Shown in pieces: positions 58,057 through 64,000 of a DNA stretch of 64,000 bases. The position numbers were made by a program, and so were the translations under genes. Origin of the DNA: Dryocosmus kuriphilus (taxonomy: Eukaryota > Arthropoda > Insecta > Hymenoptera > Cynipidae). The DNA is taken from positions 92,748,822 to 92,812,821 of the forward strand of contig CM076191.1 in assembly GCA_038277395.1 (NCBI GenBank). The letters run 5' to 3'. Position 1 is the stretch's first letter, and each line of letters opens with the position of its first letter. The notes under the pieces are model-generated. The model did no database searches. It saw only the letters and a program-made list of their open reading frames with translations, and was not told the DNA's origin.

Positions 58057-61000
58057 ATTTGTGAATAGATAGCTGGTCCGAAACTCCGAAGTAATTCCTG
58101 TAGTTGGATCATGTTTGTAGAAATTGCAGATACTAGTTAATGCGATATAATGTTGATAGAGGAAAGATATTGAATCCTCATTAGGTATTTAACGTCTGGG
58201 ATATAATATAAGTAAAAAATATAATCCAACACCTCCAGACCGTCACCATTTAATTCAAAAAGCTTTGACGTTTCATCATTGGTACAATGACCTCATCAGA
58301 ATTTCTTTAATTTGTGAATAGATAGCTGGTCCGAATCTCCGATGTAATTCCTGTAGTTGGATCATGTTTGTAGAAATTGCAGATACTAGTTAATGCGATG
58401 TAATGTTGATAGAGGAGAGATTTTGAATCCTCATTGGGTTTTTAACGTCTGGGATATAATATAAGTAAAGAATATAATCCAATACTTCCAGATCATCACC
58501 ATTTAATTCAAAAAGTTTTGACGTTTCGTCATTGGTACAATAACCTCTTCAAAATTCCTTTAATTTGTGAATAGATAGCTGGTCCGAAACTCCGATGTAA
58601 TTCCTGTAGTTGGATCATGTTTGTAGAAATTGCAGATACTAGTTAATGCGATATAATGTTGATAGAGGAAAGATTTTGAATCCTCATTAGGTTTTTAACG
58701 TCTGGGATATAATAATATAAGTAAAAAATATAATCCAACACCTCCAGACCATCACCATTTAATTCAAAAAGTTTTGACGTTTCATCATTGGTACAATGAC
58801 CTCATCAGAATTTCTTTAATTTGTGAATAGATAGCTGGTCCGAATCTCCGATGTAATTCCTGTAGTTGGATCATGTTTGTAGAAATTGCAGATACTAGTT
58901 AATGCGACGTAATGTTGATAGAGGAAAGATTTTGAATCCTCATTAGGTTTTTAACGTCTGGGATATAATATAAGTCAAAAATATAATCCAACACTTCCAG
59001 ACCATCACCATTTAATTCAAAAAGTTTTGACGCTTCGTCATTGGTACAATGACCTCATCAGAATTCCTTTAATTTGCGAATAGATAGCTGGTTCGAATCT
59101 CCGATGTAATTCCTGTAATTGGATCATGTTTGTAGAAATTGCAGATACTAGTCAATGCGATGTAATGTTGATAGAGGAAAGATTTTGAATCCTCATTAGG
59201 TTTTTAACGTCTGGGATATAATATAAGTAAAGAATATAATCCAATACTTCCAGATCATCACCATTTAATTCAAAAAGTTTTGACGTTTCGTTATTGGTAC
59301 AATGACCTCATCAGAATTCCTTTAATTTGTGAATAGATAGCTGGTCCGAATCTCCGATGTAATTCCTGTAGTTGGATCATGTTTGTAGAAATTGCAGATA
59401 CTAGTTAATGCGATGTAATGTTGGTAGAGGAAAGATTTTGAATCCTCATTAGGTTTTTAACGTCTGGGATATAATATAAGTCAAAAATATAATCCAACAC
59501 TTCCAGACCATCACCATTTAATTCAAAAAGTTTTGACGCTTCGTCATTGGTACAATGACCGCATCAGAATTCCTTTAATTTGTGAATAGATAGCTGGTGC
59601 GAATCTCCGATGTAATTCCTGTAATTGGATCATGTTTGTAGAAATTGCAGATACTAGTTAATGCGATGTAATGTTGATAGAGGAAAGATTGTGAATCCTC
59701 ATTGGGTAGTTAACGTCTGGGATATAATATAAGTAAAGAATATAATCCAATACTTCCAGATCATCACCATTTAATTCAAAAAGTTTTGACGTTTCGTCAT
59801 TGGTACAATAACCTCTTCAGAATTCCTTTAATTTGTGAATAGATAGCTGGTCCGAAACTCCGATGTAATTCCTGTAGTTGGATCATGTTTGTAGAAATTG
59901 CAGATACTAGTTAATGCGATATAATGTTGATAGAGGAAAGATTTTGAATCCTCATTAGGTTTTTAACGTCTGGGATATAATAATATAAGTAAAAGATATA
60001 ATCCAACACCTCCAGACCATCACCATTTAATTGAAAAAGTTTTGACGTTTCATCATTGGTACAATGACCCCATCAGAATTTCTTTAATTTGTGAATATAT
60101 AGCTGGTCCGAATCTCCGATGTAATTCCTGTAGTTGGATCATGTTTGTAGAAATTGCAGATACTAGTTAATGCGATGTAATGTTGATAGAGGAAAGATTT
60201 TGAATCCTCATTAGGTTTTTAACGTCTGGGATATAATATAAGTCAAAAATATAATCCAACACTTCCAGACCATCACCATTTAATTCAAAAAGTTTTGACG
60301 CTTCGTCATTGGTACAATGACCGCATCAGAATTCCTTTAATTTGTGAATAGATAGCTGGTGCGAATCTCCGATGTAATTCCTGTAATTGGATCATGTTTG
60401 TAGAAATTGCAGATACTAGTTAATGCGATGTAATGTTGATAGAGGAAAGATTGTGAATCCTCATTGGGTAGTTAACGTCTGGGATATAATATAAGTAAAG
60501 AATATAATCCAATACTTCCAGATCATCACCATTTAATTCAAAAAGTTTTGACGTTTCGTCATTGGTACAATAACCTCTTCAGAATTCCTTTAATTTGTGA
60601 ATAGATAGCTGGTCCGAAACTCCGATGTAATTCCTGTAGTTGGATCATGTTTGTAGAAATTGCAGATACTAGTTAATGCGATATAATGTTGATAGAGGAA
60701 AGATTTTGAATCCTCATTAGGTTTTTAACGTCTGGGATATAATAATATAAGTAAAAGATATAATCCAACACCTCCAGACCATCACCATTTAATTCAAAAA
60801 GTTTTGACGTTTCATCATTGGTACAATGACCTCATCAGAATTTCTTTAATTTGTGAATATATAGCTGGTCCGAATCTCCGATGTAATTCCTGTAGTTGGA
60901 TCATGTTTGTAGAAATTGCAGATACTATTTAATGCGATGTAATGTTGATAGAGGAAAGATTTTGAATCCTCATTAGGTTTTTAACGTCTGGGATATAATA

Positions 61001-63400
61001 TAAGTCAAAAATATAATCCAACACTTCCAGACCATCACCATTTAATTCAAAAAGTTTTGACGCTTCGTCATTGGTACAATGACCTCATCAGAATTCCTTT
61101 AATTTGCGAATAGATAGCTGGTGCGAATCTCCGATGTAATTCCTGTAATTGGATCATGTTTGTAGAAATTGCAGATACTAGTTAATGCGATGTAATGTTG
61201 ATAGAGGAAAGATTTTGAATCCTCATTAGGTTTTTAACGTCTGGGATATAATATAAGTAAAGAATATAATCCAATACTTCCAGATCATCACCATTTAATT
61301 CAAAAAGCTTTGACGTTTCGTCATTGGTACAATGACCTCTTCAGAATTCCTTTAATTTGTGAATAGATAGCTGATCCGAAACTCCGATGTAATTCCTGTA
61401 GTTGGATCATGTTTGTAGAAATTGCAGATACTAGTTAATGCGATATAATGTTGATAGAGGAAAGATTTTGAATCCTCATTAGGTTTTTAACGTCTGGGAT
61501 ATAATAATATAAGTAAAAAATATAATCCAACACTTCCAGACCATCACCATTTAATTCAAAAAGTTTTGACGTTTCATTATTGGTACAATGACCTCATCAG
61601 AATTTCTTTAATTTGTGAATAGATAGCTGGTCCGAATCTCCGATGTAATTCCTGTAGTTGGATCATTTTGTAGAAATTGCAGATACTAGTTAATGCGATG
61701 TAATGTTGATAGAGGAAAGATTTTGAATCCTCATTAGGTTTTTAACGTCTGGGATATAATATAAGTAAAGAATATAATCCAATACTTCCAGATCATCACC
61801 ATTTAATTCAAAAAGTTTTGACGTTTCGTTATTGGTACAATGACCTCATCAGAATTCCTTTAATTTGTGAATAGATAGCTGGTCCGAATCTCCGATGTAA
61901 TTCCTGTAGTTGGCTCATGTTTTTAGAAATTGCAGATACTAGTTAATGCGATGTAATGTTGGTAGAGGAAAGATTTTGAATCCTCATTAGGTTTTTAACG
62001 TCTGGGATATAATATAAGTCAAAAATATAATCCAACACTTCCAGACCATCACCATTTAATTCAAAAAGTTTTGACGCTTCGTCATTGGTACAATGAACTC
62101 ATCAGAATTCCTTTAATTTGTGAACAGATAGCTGGTGCGAATCTCCGATGTAATTCCTGTAATTGGATCATGTTTGTAGAAATTGCAGATACTAGTCAAT
62201 GCAATGTAATGTTGATAGAGGAAAGATTTTGAATCCTCATTAGGTTTTTAACGTCTGGGATATAATATAAGTAAAGAATATAATCCAATACTTCCAGATC
62301 ATCACCATTTAATTCAAAAAGTTTTGACGTTTCGTTATTGGTACAATGACCTCATCAGAATTCCTTTAATTTGTGAATAGATAGCTGGTCCGAATCTCCG
62401 ATGTAATTCCTGTAGTTGGCTCATGTTTTTAGAAATTGCAGATACTAGTTAATGCGATGTAATGTTGGTAGAGGAAAGATTTTGAATCCTCATTAGGTTT
62501 TTAACGTCTGGGATATAATATAAGTCAAAAATATAATCCAACACTTCCAGACCATCACCATTTAATTCAAAAAGTTTTGACGCTTCGTAATTGGTACAAT
62601 GACCGCATCAGAATTCCTTTAATTTGTGAATAGATAGCTGGTGCGAATCTCCGATGTAATTCCTGTAATTGGATCATGTTTGTAGAAATTGCAGATACTA
62701 GTTAATGCGATATAATGTTGATAGAGGAAAGATTTTGAATCCTCATTAGGTTTTTAACGTCTGGGATATAATATAAGTAAAGAATATAATCCAATACTTC
62801 CAGATCATCACCATTTAATTCAAAAAGCTTTGACGTTTCGTCATTGGTACAATGACCTCTTCAGAATTCCTTTAATTTGTGAATAGATAGCTGGTGCGAA
62901 TCTCCGATGTAATTCCTGTAATTGGATCATGTTTGTAGAAATTGCAGATACTAGTTAATGCGATTTAATGTTGATAGAGGAAAGATTTTGAATCCTCATT
63001 AGGTTTATAACGTCTGGGATATAATAATATAAGTAAAAAATATAATCCAACACTTCCAGACCATCACCATTTAATTCAAAAAGTTTTGACGTTTCGTTAT
63101 TGGTACAATGACCTCATCAGAATTCCTTTAATTTGTGAATAGATAGCTGGTCCGAATCTCCGATGTAATTCCTGTAGTTGGATCATGGTTTGTAGAAATT
63201 GCAGATACTAGTTAATGCGATGTAATGTTGATAGAGGAAAGATTTTAAATCCTCATAAGGTTTTTAACGTCTGGGATATAATATAAGTAAAAAATATAAT
63301 ATAATATAATATATAATATATATAATTATATATATATAATATAATATGATCCAACTACAGGAATTACATCGGAGATTCGGACCAGCTATCTATTCACAAA

Positions 63401-63455
63401 TGAAAGGAATTCTGATGAGGTCATTGTACCAATGACGAAACGTCAAAACTTTTTG
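63401..63455 (+). ncRNA. Candidate type I hammerhead ribozyme in the inverted unit
   Basis: On the plus strand: CTGATGA (63412-63418), G, GTCATTG (63420-63426), TAC, CAATGAC (63430-63436), GAAA (63437-63440), CGTC (63441-63444). Predicted cleavage follows 63444. Stem I pairs 63403-63411 with 63445-63453 around a symmetric AA/AA internal loop. Because this unit is inverted, its ribozyme strand is opposite to that of the 21 direct units. Confidence 0.5.
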
Positions 63456-63569
63456 AATTAAATGGTGATGATCTGAAAGTGTTGGATTATATTTTTTACT
63501 TATATTATATCCCAGACGTTAAAAACCTAATGTGGATTCAAAATCTTTCTTCTATCAACAATAAATGTA

Positions 63570-64000
63570 ATACATCACCATTTTTACTGCACAGAGAAAC
63601 ATTCCTCCCGATCCATAACGGTTATATAATAGTATACCATTAAAATCTGTAAACTTAGACATAGCTTGCGAGAACTCTGTTAAGCATGAAATTATACACG
63701 AACCAAAAAGGGTTGAAGGAGAAAACTGTAAAATTTATAATGACTACGACACATTATACCTAAACACAAGGCGAAATTATGAACATGTTGAATGGATGAA
63801 TATAACATACGCAATTAGTTATGATCACACCGATCTAGAGCAATTAAGTAAACAACTAATTCAATTACCTAAACTTATAAGTAACAGCGAGTTACACAGA
63901 GCTAGACTAAGTTGAGATGACACTGAGAATATTTTGAGCAGCGTAGCTACGCGTAGGAGAATATGAACCTCGAAAGAAAACAGCCTCGAATGGTTATCCT
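63570..64000 (+). pseudogene. env: env, part to the right of the array
   Basis: An open stretch without an ATG (63643-63912, then TGA at 63913-63915) encodes NLDIACENSVKHEIIHEP, VEGENCKIYNDYDTLYLN and DLEQLSKQLIQLPKL. The Cys pattern and the heptad-like end match the ectodomain beyond the part at 57611-57880. It shows that env was continuous before the array arrived. Sequence to the window end is frame-broken. Confidence 0.65.

Larger units (their letters stand above)
57945..63560. repeat. Hammerhead-like satellite array: 21 direct units of about 253 bp plus one inverted unit
   Basis: The marker ATAATCC recurs at 57968, 58221, 58474, 58730, 58983, 59236, 59489, 59742, 59998, 60251, 60504, 60760, 61013, 61266, 61522, 61774, 62027, 62280, 62533, 62786 and 63042. 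Periods are 252-256 bp. An AT-only spacer (about 63296-63346) follows, then an inverted copy to about 63560. Units share TTTGACG, TCATTGGTACAATGACC and AACGTCTGGGATATAAT. The minus strand of direct units carries a hammerhead-like core. Three unit types recur in a fixed order, giving a 762-bp higher-order repeat. No protein is encoded. The array interrupts env. Confidence 0.92.
50542..64000 (+). mobile_element. Errantivirus-like gypsy provirus, 5' part, with inserts in env
   Basis: LTR, primer site, leader, gag, protease, RT, RNase H, integrase and a baculovirus-F-like env follow in the standard order. The element runs off the window end within env, so its 3' LTR is not seen. Two insertions interrupt env: a small inverted-repeat element (57156-57604) and the hammerhead-like satellite array (about 57945-63560). 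All coding regions carry stops, frameshifts or catalytic losses, so this is an old endogenous copy. LTR, primer site and RT style suggest the group around 17.6/412-type gypsy elements; this is inference. Confidence 0.88.

Noticed and set aside
57945..63560. CRISPR-like regular repeat array
   Set aside because: The whole 253-bp unit repeats. There are no short repeats with unique spacers, and the context is eukaryotic.

Overview
This window looks like repeat-dense, AT-rich insect chromosomal DNA. I found no host gene, rRNA, convincing tRNA or CRISPR array. Nearly all coding sequence belongs to transposable elements of families typical of insects: D,D34D mariners, RTE-type and R1/I-type LINEs, a Ty3/gypsy element with very long LTRs, and an errantivirus-like gypsy element with a baculovirus-F-like envelope. 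An insect host is well supported. A narrower guess (possibly Hymenoptera, from the style of the LINEs) is weak.

Layout. 1-4350 holds two AT-rich tandem repeat fields, with units of about 1 kb and then 325 bp. 4936-5278 is a foldback MITE. 5850-6931 is a dead mariner. 7555-32830 is a composite Ty3/gypsy array, LTR-internal-LTR-internal-LTR, flanked by a shared 4-bp duplication (CAGG). Its LTRs are about 2.6 kb, its primer site matches tRNA-Lys, and its leaders are 2.6 kb and built of degenerate short repeats. Copy 1 (10122-17827) has a 1,678-bp pol deletion and smaller gag deletions. Copy 2 (20409-30144) keeps all pol domains but carries three nonsense codons and frameshifts. Both copies have an extra pair of CCHC-like zinc knuckles at the far 3' end of pol.

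32835-36350 is unassigned AT-rich DNA with one short inverted-repeat element. About 36360-48400 is a nested stack. An R1/I-like LINE on the minus strand carries two RTE insertions: a truncated plus-strand copy with a 15-bp target duplication, and a minus-strand copy with a 13-bp duplication. The second RTE is itself split by a mariner. 49141-50390 is a broken R1-type ORF1.

From 50542 to the window end lies an errantivirus-like provirus: a 215-bp LTR, a tRNA-Arg-like primer site, and broken gag, pol and env. Its env is interrupted by a small inverted-repeat element and by a 5.6-kb array of 21 direct repeats of about 253 bp, ending in one inverted copy. One strand of each repeat carries a hammerhead-ribozyme-like core. 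The units fall into three sequence types arranged as a 762-bp higher-order repeat. This retrozyme-like satellite is the most interesting object in the window.

No element appears fully functional: every transposase, reverse transcriptase or integrase examined has stops, frameshifts, deletions or lost catalytic residues. The 5'-truncated RTE at 36558-39087 is the least damaged coding sequence, with one in-frame stop.
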